From the NCBI GenBank assembly GCA_030598165.1, contig JAUVQL010000014.1, positions 1 to 9,966 of the forward strand: DNA of 9,966 nucleotides, written 5' to 3'. Shown in pieces: positions 1 through 5,725 of the stretch. Position 1 is the first letter of the stretch. The number at the start of each line of letters is the position of its first letter. The notes beneath the pieces were generated by a model that saw only the letters and a list, made by a program, of their open reading frames with translations, did no database searches and had not been told where the DNA came from. The stretch is from Acidobacteriota bacterium (GTDB lineage Bacteria > Acidobacteriota > Vicinamibacteria > Marinacidobacterales > SMYC01). Position numbers and translations under genes: made by a program.

Positions 1-495
1 AAGCCAATTACTGAAGGCCACGTCAATAGCCACCGCTCCGGCAAAGGCCCTCAATACGAAACCCATCGAAATAGTGAGAACGTCCAAAATGACTATGTTC
101 TTCAGGAAGAACGAATAGCCGGCCATCAAAACAAAGTACGCCAGTGCGGTAAGGCCAAAGGACGTTCCCAGAGCGTAACTTCCAGCTAAAGCGGCTAAAA
201 GGATGATCCACGTCGCCCCCTTTGCCACCGACGGTGAAAGACGCCCGGACGCGAGCGGCCGCTGACTTTTGACCGGGTGTAATCGGTCCCGCTCCAAATC
301 GACCAAATCATTGATTAAGTAAACCGCACCTGATAGCAAACAAAACAAAAAGAATGCTTCCACCGCCGCAATGACCGATGGCGGGTGAAAGAGCTGCTGA
401 GCAAAGAGCAGCGGCGCAAACACCAAGAGGTTCTTGGTCCACTGATGGGGCCGAAGGGAAAGAAATAACTGATATAGCTGTTCGCCTATGGGCAC
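1..495 (-). CDS. UbiA-family decaprenyl-phosphate phosphoribosyltransferase, C-terminus beyond left edge
   Basis: Integral membrane prenyltransferase of the UbiA superfamily. The closest match by motif is the decaprenyl-phosphate phosphoribosyltransferase group, which joins phosphoribosyl pyrophosphate to a polyprenyl phosphate for cell-envelope sugars. In the 165 visible residues I see the group's N-terminal LRPHQWTKNLLVFAPL (residues 14-29), the first aspartate-rich metal motif NDLVDLERDR (62-71), an SQRPLASG segment (77-84), and the second conserved block YSFFLKNIVILDV (127-139) followed by RAFAGA (149-154). Hydrophobic stretches around 42-61, 95-110 and 113-130 look like membrane helices. 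The start is taken as GTG at 495, because no ATG or TTG lies in frame between the STAS stop and the conserved region; a weak GGGAAG lies 8 nt ahead. It follows the STAS gene after 78 nt and is probably co-transcribed with it. The exact polyprenyl substrate is inferred. Arabinan synthesis need not be the role outside actinobacteria. Confidence 0.85.
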   Translation of the reverse strand, partial: MPIGEQLYQLFLSLRPHQWTKNLLVFAPLLFAQQLFHPPSVIAAVEAFFLFCLLSGAVYLINDLVDLERDRLHPVKSQRPLASGRLSPSVAKGATWIILLAALAGSYALGTSFGLTALAYFVLMAGYSFFLKNIVILDVLTISMGFVLRAFAGAVAIDVAFSNWL

Positions 496-573
496 GCGGG
501 GAACTTCCCAATCGTACGGGACGAAGTCGTCGTTTCTCCCAACCCTCGAGGATTCGCCGCCCTCAGAGGTTCC

Positions 574-909
574 TCAATAGCTCTTTAGAGCCTCCTCCTC
601 ACTGTCATAGGTGTCGAAGACCGTTAGAAGCTTCGTTATTGACAGCAGATCTTCGAGGCGCTTTGTGAGGTTCAACAGCTTGAGTTGGCCACTGTTCCGG
701 CTCACAGTCGTGTAGCAGCGGACAATCTCACCAAGCCCGGCACTGTCGACATAAGGTACCTCTGCGAGATTGAGGAGAATCTTATTCTTCCCGCCCTCTA
801 CAAGGTCATTGATCTTCTCACGGAGGAGCTCGTCACCCTCGCCAATGAGCATTTTGCCGTTCAAGTCGAGAACAGTGACCTCACCTACGTTTCTTTCGTC
901 AATATTCAT
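574..909 (-). CDS. STAS-domain anti-sigma-factor antagonist (SpoIIAA-like)
   Basis: A single-domain STAS protein of 111 residues, the normal size for SpoIIAA/RsbV-type anti-anti-sigma factors. These are cytoplasmic switches: a partner serine kinase phosphorylates one serine, and the unphosphorylated form binds that kinase and frees a sigma factor or other target. The diagnostic block VPYVDSAGLGEIV covers residues 51-63, and Ser56 is the expected phosphorylation site. The N-terminal strand GEVTVLDLNGKM (9-20) and the LKLLNLTKRLEDLLSITKL segment (76-94) also fit the fold. The ATG is supported by GGGAGGAAG at 921-929, about 11 nt upstream. No kinase (RsbW/SpoIIAB type) or sigma gene is visible beside it, so the partner and output are unknown. 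It is probably first in a transcript with the downstream UbiA-family gene, and it diverges from pta. Confidence 0.9.
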   Translation of the reverse strand: MNIDERNVGEVTVLDLNGKMLIGEGDELLREKINDLVEGGKNKILLNLAEVPYVDSAGLGEIVRCYTTVSRNSGQLKLLNLTKRLEDLLSITKLLTVFDTYDSEEEALKSY

Positions 910-963
910 GTATCAGCTTTCTTCCTCCCGGAGTACGGGGATATCACTTAGTTTTCAACCATT

Positions 964-985
964 AAGAGCTATCACGAAAGCTCTT
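964..985. repeat. 7-bp perfect inverted repeat in the STAS/pta divergent region
   Basis: AAGAGCT (964-970) and AGCTCTT (979-985) are perfect inverted copies separated by 8 nt. They fall between the STAS start and pta and overlap the spacer of a candidate minus-strand promoter. An operator or a transcript hairpin is possible. No known motif is recognised. Confidence 0.4.
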
Positions 986-994
986 CACTGTCAA
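966..994 (-). promoter_or_regulatory. Candidate sigma-70 promoter for the STAS gene
   Basis: On the minus strand a perfect -35 TTGACA lies at 994-989. With a 17-nt spacer the -10 position (971-966) reads TAGCTC, which is a poor match. The perfect -35 box and its position about 60-85 bp upstream of the STAS ATG are the only support. Confidence 0.3.
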
Positions 995-1041
995 ATTCTT
1001 ACGACCATTGACCTCATTGGAGCTTCACTGCTCGGCGCTGC

Positions 1042-1071
1042 TTGGCGCCGCGCGACCTGTCATGTTAGACT
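1042..1071 (+). promoter_or_regulatory. Candidate promoter giving a leaderless pta transcript
   Basis: TTGGCG (1042-1047, 4 of 6 to the -35 consensus) is followed after 18 nt by TAGACT (1066-1071, 4 of 6 to the -10 consensus). A TG at 1063-1064 is correctly placed for an extended -10. Only 9 nt separate the -10 from the pta ATG, so transcription would begin within a few bases of the start codon. This agrees with the absence of any purine-rich ribosome site there. Confidence 0.4.
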
Positions 1072-1080
1072 CCTGCCGCC

Positions 1081-2064
1081 ATGAGTTATATCGACAAAAT
1101 CAGACAGCTCGCCCGAGCCTCCCAACGCCGAATCGCCCTTCCTGAGGCCACCGAGCCTCGGACCCTGAAGGCGGCGGTCATCATGAAACAAGAGGGGGCG
1201 GCGACGCCCGTCCTCGTCGGCGTGCCCCGGCAAATCGAGGCCACGGCCAAGGGTTCCGATGTCGATCTAGAGGGTATAGAAATTCGCTCCTGTTCGGACG
1301 AAGCCTCTTTGGACGATTACGCGGAACGGTACTACCAACTCCGCAAGGCGAAGGGGGTCTCTCTCGACGAAGCACGACAAGTCTTGCAGGACCCCATGCA
1401 CTTCGCGGCTCTGATGGTCATGATAGAGGAAGCAGACGGATTCGTCGCCGGTGCCATCCATACGACGGCAGATACCGTGCGCCCCGCCCTCCGCATCTTC
1501 GGGACCCAACCCGGGGTGAAGCGGTTCTCGAGCTTCTTTCTAATGATTCTCCCCGACGACAGGAAATTCGTCTTCGCCGACTGCGCCGTGATGCCGGATC
1601 CCAATGCCGAGGAACTGGCGGAGATTGCTTTGCTCTCGGCCGCCAACGCGCGTTTATTCCTCGAGGAAGAGCCGCGAGTCGCCATGCTCTCCTTCTCCAC
1701 CAAGGGAAGCGCTGACCACCCGCGGGTGAAGAAAGTCACCGATGCATTGGAGACTCTCAAAGCAAGAGCGCCAGAGCTTGCAGTCGATGGTGAGCTTCAG
1801 GTTGATGCTGCTATCGTTCCCGGAGTTGGGAGCCGCAAGGCACCGACCAGTCCAGTTGCCGGAAAAGCCAATACACTCATTTTTCCCGATTTAGACTCCG
1901 GCAACATTGCATACAAGCTCGTAGAGCGATTGGCTGGAGCCTCGGCGGTGGGACCCATTCTTCAAGGTCTAGCCAAGCCGGCAAACGACCTATCTCGGGG
2001 ATGTAGTGTGGAGGATATCGTCAATGTAGCGGCCATCACCTCTATCCAGGCCGGACAAAAGTGA
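1081..2064 (+). CDS. pta: Phosphate acetyltransferase
   Basis: Converts acetyl-CoA and phosphate to acetyl phosphate and CoA, or the reverse, linking central metabolism to acetate production or use. At 327 residues it is the short, catalytic-domain-only form, without the N-terminal regulatory domain of the long E. coli type. Family blocks seen: [14 protein letters not shown] (residues 124-137, with the conserved Arg134), [14 protein letters not shown] (167-180), [16 protein letters not shown] (204-219), [13 protein letters not shown] (268-280) and the C-terminal [17 protein letters not shown] (299-315). Ser305, Arg306 and Asp312 align with the catalytic Ser-Arg-Asp set known from the Methanosarcina enzyme. 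The ATG at 1081 has no Shine-Dalgarno sequence, and a -10-like box ends only 9 nt upstream, so the mRNA may be leaderless. No acetate kinase gene is adjacent. The gene is convergent with rpsU, 26 nt away. Confidence 0.95.
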   Translation: MSYIDKIRQLARASQRRIALPEATEPRTLKAAVIMKQEGAATPVLVGVPRQIEATAKGSDVDLEGIEIRSCSDEASLDDYAERYYQLRKAKGVSLDEARQVLQDPMHFAALMVMIEEADGFVAGAIHTTADTVRPALRIFGTQPGVKRFSSFFLMILPDDRKFVFADCAVMPDPNAEELAEIALLSAANARLFLEEEPRVAMLSFSTKGSADHPRVKKVTDALETLKARAPELAVDGELQVDAAIVPGVGSRKAPTSPVAGKANTLIFPDLDSGNIAYKLVERLAGASAVGPILQGLAKPANDLSRGCSVEDIVNVAAITSIQAGQK

Positions 2065-2090
2065 TGGCCCCATACTCCGATTGACACTAA

Positions 2091-2294
2091 CTAGCTGTCG
2101 CCTTGCTCGCGGCGCATCTTCTTGCGCTGCCGCTTCCTAGCCAGTGCTTGTTTCGCCCTTCGTTTGTCTCCAGGCTTCATGTAGTACGAGTGCTTCTTGA
2201 CTTCTTTGATGATGTCCTCTTGCTGCACGCGCCGCTTGAAACGACGAAGAGCACTCTCGATGGATTCACCTTCGTTTACTCTGACCTCGGCCAC
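2091..2294 (-). CDS. rpsU: 30S ribosomal protein S21
   Basis: S21 is a small, highly basic protein of the 30S subunit that lies near the 3' end of 16S rRNA and helps translation initiation. The product is 67 residues, normal for the family. Signature features are the N-terminal AEVRVNEGESIESALRRFKRRV (residues 2-23 of the product), the KKHSYYMKPGDKRR segment and a Lys/Arg-rich tail ending REQGDS. I chose the GTG at 2294 because the S21 family begins exactly here and a strong ribosome site, GGAGG at 2304-2308, lies 9 nt upstream. An in-frame ATG at 2372 would add 26 unrelated residues and would place that ribosome site inside the gene. It is read from its own near-consensus promoter through a leader of about 145 nt, and it ends 26 bp from the pta stop. 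Confidence 0.95.
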   Translation of the reverse strand: MAEVRVNEGESIESALRRFKRRVQQEDIIKEVKKHSYYMKPGDKRRAKQALARKRQRKKMRREQGDS

Positions 2295-2300
2295 CCATTC

Positions 2301-2310
2301 ACACCTCCCT
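2301..2310 (-). promoter_or_regulatory. Ribosome binding site fixing the rpsU start
   Basis: The minus strand reads AGGGAGGTGT here, an almost full complement to the 16S rRNA tail. Its core is 9 nt from the GTG at 2294. This supports the short 67-residue S21 rather than an N-terminally extended form. Confidence 0.75.
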
Positions 2311-2324
2311 TCAGCTCTCAGTGT

Positions 2325-2342
2325 GAGCGCCCGAAGCGCCTC
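2325..2342 (-). other. Small TTCG-loop hairpin in the rpsU leader
   Basis: On the minus strand, GAGGCGC and GCGCTC flank TTCGG. This gives CGC/GCG plus GAG/CTC pairs with one bulged G and a UUCG-type loop. It lies about 15 nt upstream of the rpsU ribosome site. A role in leader structure or autoregulation is possible but unproven. Confidence 0.3.
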
Positions 2343-2414
2343 CGACGGCACCGGTCTTTCCCCTAAAAGCACAGGATCGAAGCGGAAGGGACCGGTTCGG
2401 GAACCTTAAGCTAC

Positions 2415-2444
2415 GCGGACCGTTGCGGTTCCGCCGAATTTTTT
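2415..2444 (+). terminator. Hairpin followed by six Ts: possible plus-strand terminator, also the 5' end of the rpsU transcript
   Basis: GCGGA-CCG (2415-2422) pairs with CGG-TTCCGC (2426-2434) through 8 base pairs with one bulged T and a TTG loop. Four nt later there is a run of six Ts (2439-2444). Read on the plus strand this is terminator-like and could stop antisense readthrough coming from pta across rpsU before the purD promoter. The 4-nt gap before the T run weakens the case. Read on the minus strand, the same hairpin begins within a few nt of the predicted rpsU transcription start and could protect the mRNA 5' end. Confidence 0.4.
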
Positions 2445-2473
2445 ACTATAGATGACTCTTCAATGCTTGTCAA
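2445..2473 (-). promoter_or_regulatory. Strong sigma-70 promoter for rpsU
   Basis: The minus strand has a perfect TTGACA -35 at 2473-2468, a 17-nt spacer and TATAGT at 2450-2445 (5 of 6 to the -10 consensus). The predicted start is near 2438, which gives a leader of roughly 145 nt before the GTG at 2294. Together with the purD promoter it makes the 408-bp gene-free interval 2295-2702 a divergent control region. Confidence 0.8.
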
Positions 2474-2556
2474 GTCCTTTCAATATAAGCAATTGCAGCG
2501 ACCCGAGGCACAACTCACCCTCTGAACCGATTGAGATGTCCATGGCCACGGATCCC

Positions 2557-2586
2557 TTGACACTTCCGTTTCCCCCGTGGGATAAT
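2557..2586 (+). promoter_or_regulatory. Strong sigma-70 promoter for purD-purE
   Basis: Perfect TTGACA (2557-2562), an 18-nt spacer, then GATAAT (2581-2586), 5 of 6 to the -10 consensus. The predicted transcription start is near 2593, about 110 nt ahead of the purD ATG. It diverges from the rpsU promoter; about 83 bp separate the two -35 boxes. Confidence 0.75.
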
Positions 2587-2614
2587 CATGCCTACATAAG
2601 GGACACGTAACTCA

Positions 2615-2643
2615 TTCATATTGAACGCTTTTCGTGGTATAGG
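2615..2643 (+). promoter_or_regulatory. Possible second purD promoter
   Basis: TTCATA (2615-2620, 4 of 6) and TATAGG (2638-2643, 4 of 6) are separated by 17 nt. A start near 2650 would shorten the purD leader to about 50 nt. It is weaker than the upstream promoter and could be chance. Confidence 0.35.
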
Positions 2644-2658
2644 GGGGATCGTGAGGTA

Positions 2659-2688
2659 GCCGGAACCCGCTATCCTCGTTCTTCCGGC
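2659..2688 (+). other. Inverted repeat in the purD leader
   Basis: GCCGGAA (2659-2665) and TTCCGGC (2682-2688) are perfect 7-bp inverted copies with a 16-nt loop. They end 5 nt before the GGAGAGA ribosome site of purD. The spacing would allow a leader hairpin or a repressor site. The conserved core of the purine riboswitch is not visible. Confidence 0.4.
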
Positions 2689-2702
2689 ACTCTGGAGAGA
2701 CC

Positions 2703-4004
2703 ATGAAAGTTTTGGTCGTTGGCTCAGGGGGACGCGAGCACGCACTCGCCTGGAAGTTGAGTCGCAGTCCTATCGTAACCGACCTCTACTGTGCGCCCGG
2801 CAATCCGGGGATGGCTTCTTTGGCCGACTGCGTCCCAATCGATCCATCCGATATCGTCGAGCTAGCCGATTTCGCGGAGAAGCTCTCGATAGAGCTCACC
2901 GTAGTGGGGCCGGAGCTTCCCCTCATGTTGGGCTTGGCCGACGAGCTCCACAAACGGGAGTTCAGCGTTTTCGGCCCGACTCGAGCGGCTGCCGAGCTCG
3001 AGGGGAGCAAGGCTTTCGCAAAGGACTTCATGAGCCGTCACAACATTCCGACGGCCAAGTACCGGATCGCTAATTCGCCAGATGAAGCGGAAGCGGTCCT
3101 CAAGAGCGGAGAGATCGGCTGGCCGTTGGTGGTGAAAGCGGACGGCTTAGCGGCAGGAAAGGGCGTAGTAGTCGCCGGCGACGAGAAAGAGGCGCGTGCG
3201 GCCATTGACAAAATGATGAAAGACCGAGCCCACGGTCGCGCCGGAGACCGATTGGTGTTGGAGGAATGCCTAATCGGTGACGAAGTCTCATTCTTCGCGC
3301 TGTCGGACGGTAGCAAAGTCCTTCCGCTGGCCTCGGCTCAAGATCACAAAGCAGCGTTCGACGACGACAAGGGACCCAATACCGGGGGCATGGGCTGTAT
3401 CAGTCCCGCCACCGTTCTCAATGCCGAGACACTGAAGCGCATTCTACGCGAGATTGTTTTTCCTACGATCTCCGGCATGGCTGAAGATGGCCGCCGCTAT
3501 CAAGGCATTTTGTATTGCGGTTTGATGATCACCAAGGATGGCCCCAAGGTGCTCGAGTACAACGTGCGTTTTGGAGATCCCGAAGCCCAAGTTATTCTTC
3601 CGAGACTCAAAGCGGATCTACTGCCCCTGCTCAAAGAAGCCGCCGATGGTCAGCTGGGGCAGCACAAGCTGGAATGGAGTCGCGAGCCGGCGGTCACGGT
3701 GGTTATGGCCTCAGGCGGCTACCCCGACCACTATGAAACGGGTACGCCCATCCAAGGTCTCGACAAAGATCACGGGGTCGAAATCGCAGAAGAGATCCAC
3801 GCTTTTCACGCAGGGACGAAGATGGTCGATGACCAGCTCGTCACCGGAGGAGGACGAGTCCTCGGAGTGACAGGTCTCGGTCAAAACCTCAAACAGGCCA
3901 TCGAGCGAACGTATCAAGCAGTAGCTGGGATCCAGTTCGATGGTGTGCATTATAGGAAGGACATTGGGCGAAAAGCCTTGGCACGGATCACAGGAGGAGC
4001 GTAA
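2703..4004 (+). CDS. purD: Phosphoribosylamine-glycine ligase (GAR synthetase)
   Basis: Second step of de novo purine synthesis: ATP-dependent joining of glycine to 5-phosphoribosylamine. Its 433 residues are full length for the bacterial single-function enzyme. Domains in order: N-domain with VLVVGSGGREHALAWKL (3-19) and VVGPELPL (67-74); ATP-grasp domain with GSKAFAKDFM (101-110), VVKADGLAAGKGVVVA (143-158) and VLEECLIGDEVSFFAL (185-200); the substrate segment SAQDHKAAFDDDKGPNTGGMG (211-231); the metal and ATP-binding family signature YNVRFGDPEAQVILPRL (286-302); and a C-domain containing HAFHAGT (366-372). The ATG is preceded by GGAGAGA. It is transcribed from its own strong promoter and followed after 6 nt by purE, so the two form an operon. 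No frameshift or missing key residue was noticed. Confidence 0.97.
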   Translation: MKVLVVGSGGREHALAWKLSRSPIVTDLYCAPGNPGMASLADCVPIDPSDIVELADFAEKLSIELTVVGPELPLMLGLADELHKREFSVFGPTRAAAELEGSKAFAKDFMSRHNIPTAKYRIANSPDEAEAVLKSGEIGWPLVVKADGLAAGKGVVVAGDEKEARAAIDKMMKDRAHGRAGDRLVLEECLIGDEVSFFALSDGSKVLPLASAQDHKAAFDDDKGPNTGGMGCISPATVLNAETLKRILREIVFPTISGMAEDGRRYQGILYCGLMITKDGPKVLEYNVRFGDPEAQVILPRLKADLLPLLKEAADGQLGQHKLEWSREPAVTVVMASGGYPDHYETGTPIQGLDKDHGVEIAEEIHAFHAGTKMVDDQLVTGGGRVLGVTGLGQNLKQAIERTYQAVAGIQFDGVHYRKDIGRKALARITGGA

Positions 4005-4010
4005 AACGTC

Positions 4011-4526
4011 ATGAGTCATCCGCGCGTCGCAATCGTTATGGGGAGCAACTCCGACTCAGAGATCATGGACGAAGCCGCCAAGGTGCTTCGTGATCTAAAG
4101 GTGCCGTTCGAGATCGGCATTTACTCGGCCCATCGCACCCCCGAACGAAGCGCCCAGTTTGCTACTGAAGCGGCTTCTCGGGGTATCGAAGTCATCATTG
4201 CCGGCGCCGGAGCCGCTGCACACCTTGCTGGAGCTCTTGCTTCCAAGACTCCCCTTCCGGTCATCGGCGTACCCCTAGCCTCTACGCCGCTTCAAGGATT
4301 CGACGCACTGCTGGCGACCGTGCAAATGCCCGCTGGATTCCCCGTGGCCACAATGGCCGTTGGTAAGGCGGGAGCCACCAACGCCGCATTCATGGCCGCT
4401 CAAATCCTCGCTCTCCAGGACAAGGAATTGAGAGAGCGGATTTCGACCTGGCGTTCTCGCAAGGCCTCCGCCGTGGAAGCAGCTTCAGAAGCGATTTCTA
4501 GAAGAGGCTGGGTTCCGGCCGGCTAG
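4011..4526 (+). CDS. purE: 5-(carboxyamino)imidazole ribonucleotide mutase, class I PurE
   Basis: Moves the carboxyl group of N5-CAIR to carbon 4 to give CAIR in de novo purine synthesis. The 171 residues match the small class I enzyme, which forms an octamer. Conserved parts: [14 protein letters not shown] (6-19) for phosphate and CO2 handling, SAHRTPER (39-46) with the catalytic His41, [11 protein letters not shown] (64-74), and the [23 protein letters not shown] block (105-127), which is typical of class I. AGGAGGAG at 3992-3999, inside the purD 3' end, is a strong ribosome site 11 nt before the ATG. The 6-nt gap to purD indicates co-transcription. Class I enzymes normally need PurK to make N5-CAIR, and no purK is visible here, so it should lie elsewhere in the genome. 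The last 42 bp overlap the convergent rlmN. Confidence 0.95.
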   Translation: MSHPRVAIVMGSNSDSEIMDEAAKVLRDLKVPFEIGIYSAHRTPERSAQFATEAASRGIEVIIAGAGAAAHLAGALASKTPLPVIGVPLASTPLQGFDALLATVQMPAGFPVATMAVGKAGATNAAFMAAQILALQDKELRERISTWRSRKASAVEAASEAISRRGWVPAG

Positions 4527-5567
4527 CTGACCGCATGCGGCTAGGACGTCTGCCCCGCGGCTTTGCCGCAAACTCACCGTGTAACCCTTGTCCGCCAAGA
4601 CTTGCATGAACCGCTCCGTGGCGACAGGCGAGGAGGCTTTGTGCGGCGCTCCGGGCCAGGGATTATAGGTAATCAAGTTTACTTTGGCCTTGGCGCCCCG
4701 CAGCAGATGCGCCAGCTCGAAAGCATGCTGTTCCGAGTCGTTTTCTCCACCCAGCAACACGTACTCGAAGGTGATCTTGCGACGGCGCGGAAGAGGTAAA
4801 TGACGGATGGACTCCATGAGCTTCTCGATGGGGAATTTGCTGTTTATCGGCATGAGGCGCCCACGAAGGTCGTTGTCGGTGGCGTGAAGGCTGACCGCAA
4901 GCCCAACCTTCGGTGCTTCACGAAAGAACGCCTCGAGCTCTTTCACGAGTCCCGCCGTCGACACTGTCACTCGGCGAGGAGAGACGCCGAGCGCGTTGGA
5001 GTCGGTTAGCACCGCCAGGGAACCCAACACTGCCTTTGCGTTCAGAAGTGGCTCTCCCATCCCCATGTAGACGACGTTGACTCGAGGCGGAGATTGGCGG
5101 TTCTCCTTCATGACACCAACGAACTGCCCGAGAATCTCCCCTACGGTGAGGTTGCGGGCGAAGGGAATCGTTCCCGAAAAGCAGAACGTACACCCGAGTG
5201 GGCATCCCACCTGAGTCGACAAACACAGTGTGACCCGTGAAGGAGCATCGGACGAGCTCTCCGACGAGGTGTCTGGAATGTAGACGGCCTCCACCGTATG
5301 CCCATCATCGAGAGAAAAGACATACTTGATGGTGCCATCTTCGGAGCTTTGATGCTTCGTAATCTCTGGGTGGCGAATAACAAAGCTTTTTTCCAGCTCA
5401 TCGCGAAGGGACTTGGGCAAATCCGTCATCTCATGCAAGCCAGCCACCCCACGGGCGTACATGGCCCGATAGATTTGCCGGGCGCGGTAAGCGGGGAATC
5501 CCATCTCAACGATGGCGTCCGCGAGCTCTTCTTGCCTCAATCCAAAGAGGTTACGTCGTTTGTCCAC
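4485..5567 (-). CDS. rlmN: Dual-specificity 23S rRNA/tRNA adenine C2-methyltransferase
   Basis: Radical SAM enzyme that methylates carbon 2 of A2503 in 23S rRNA and A37 in a subset of tRNAs. The 360-residue product shows the whole catalytic set: the iron-sulfur cluster motif CPLGCTFC (Cys122, 126, 129), the SAM-binding MGMGEPL (168-174), STAGL (203-207), SLHAT (226-230), and the two extra cysteines of the mechanism, Cys115 (TLCLS) and the methyl-carrying Cys345 (AACGQL). The N-terminal domain NLFGLRQEELADAI and RARQIYRAMY is typical of RlmN. The start is the GTG at 5567, since no upstream in-frame start exists. The nearest GGAG is 17 nt away and instead suits an out-of-frame ATG at 5575. The 3' end overlaps purE tail to tail by 42 bp. 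RlmN is favoured over Cfr because of the chromosomal housekeeping context and the overall sequence. Confidence 0.95.
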   Translation of the reverse strand: MDKRRNLFGLRQEELADAIVEMGFPAYRARQIYRAMYARGVAGLHEMTDLPKSLRDELEKSFVIRHPEITKHQSSEDGTIKYVFSLDDGHTVEAVYIPDTSSESSSDAPSRVTLCLSTQVGCPLGCTFCFSGTIPFARNLTVGEILGQFVGVMKENRQSPPRVNVVYMGMGEPLLNAKAVLGSLAVLTDSNALGVSPRRVTVSTAGLVKELEAFFREAPKVGLAVSLHATDNDLRGRLMPINSKFPIEKLMESIRHLPLPRRRKITFEYVLLGGENDSEQHAFELAHLLRGAKAKVNLITYNPWPGAPHKASSPVATERFMQVLADKGYTVSLRQSRGADVLAACGQLAGRNPASSRNRF

Positions 5568-5575
5568 GGACTCAT
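5537..5575 (-). other. 12-codon ORF overlapping the rlmN start
   Basis: ATG at 5575 has GGAG (5588-5585) at an ideal 9-nt spacing. It opens a 12-residue ORF (MSPWTNDVTSLD) ending in TGA at 5539-5537, in another frame across the rlmN GTG at 5567. It may be a leader peptide coupled to rlmN, or chance. Only the start context supports it. Confidence 0.25.
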
Positions 5576-5607
5576 GGTAGCACGCTCCTCGAGCATCTCT
5601 GTCAGTA

Positions 5608-5630
5608 GCCAGAGGTCAGAGGCCACTGGC
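5608..5630. repeat. Imperfect inverted repeat between rlmN and the M16 peptidase gene
   Basis: GCCAGAGG (5608-5615) and CCACTGGC (5623-5630) pair at 7 of 8 positions around a 7-nt loop. GCATCTCT occurs on both sides as a direct repeat (5593-5600 and 5629-5636). It lies in the short divergent control region, so a shared operator is conceivable. No known motif is recognised. Confidence 0.3.
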
Positions 5631-5651
5631 ATCTCTCCAAATCGTGTCTGA

Positions 5652-5680
5652 TTGACCGGCGGGATGGGCTATGCTAATCT
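5652..5680 (+). promoter_or_regulatory. Promoter of the M16 peptidase-walJ-purBSQ cluster
   Basis: TTGACC (5652-5657, 5 of 6) and TAATCT (5675-5680, 3 of 6) are spaced by exactly 17 nt. A TG at 5672-5673 is correctly placed for an extended -10. Transcription from about 5687 leaves a leader of roughly 39 nt to the ATG at 5726, which has GGAG in front of it. Confidence 0.6.
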
Positions 5681-5725
5681 CCGGGGTTTCCAAGAATGCT
5701 CCAAGGCTCGGAGTGTATCAAGTCA

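Noticed and set aside
1332..1760. 142-codon antisense ORF inside pta
   Set aside because: It lies wholly opposite the well-supported pta. The translation is rich in Ser, Arg and Ala with no recognisable motif, typical of shadow frames in GC-rich genes.
2295..2372. N-terminal extension of S21 from an in-frame ATG at 2372
   Set aside because: The extra 26 residues do not match S21, and the strong ribosome site lies inside them. The GTG at 2294 matches the family start.
2593..2702. Purine riboswitch ahead of purD
   Set aside because: The conserved core sequences and three-way-junction layout are not visible. Only a simple inverted repeat is present.
4074..4260. PurE carrying [11 protein letters not shown] instead of the E. 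coli AGAGGAAHLPG
   Set aside because: Ala at these positions is within the variation I know for class I PurE, and the catalytic His and the QMP block are intact.
4524..4568. Palindrome CCGCATGCGG and a GCGGC-TTT-GCCGC hairpin after purE as a terminator
   Set aside because: No T run follows on either strand, and both lie in rlmN coding sequence where codons explain them.
5298..5651. 117-codon plus-strand ORF opposite the rlmN 5' end
   Set aside because: It is antisense to conserved radical SAM coding sequence, has no ribosome site and shows no domain.
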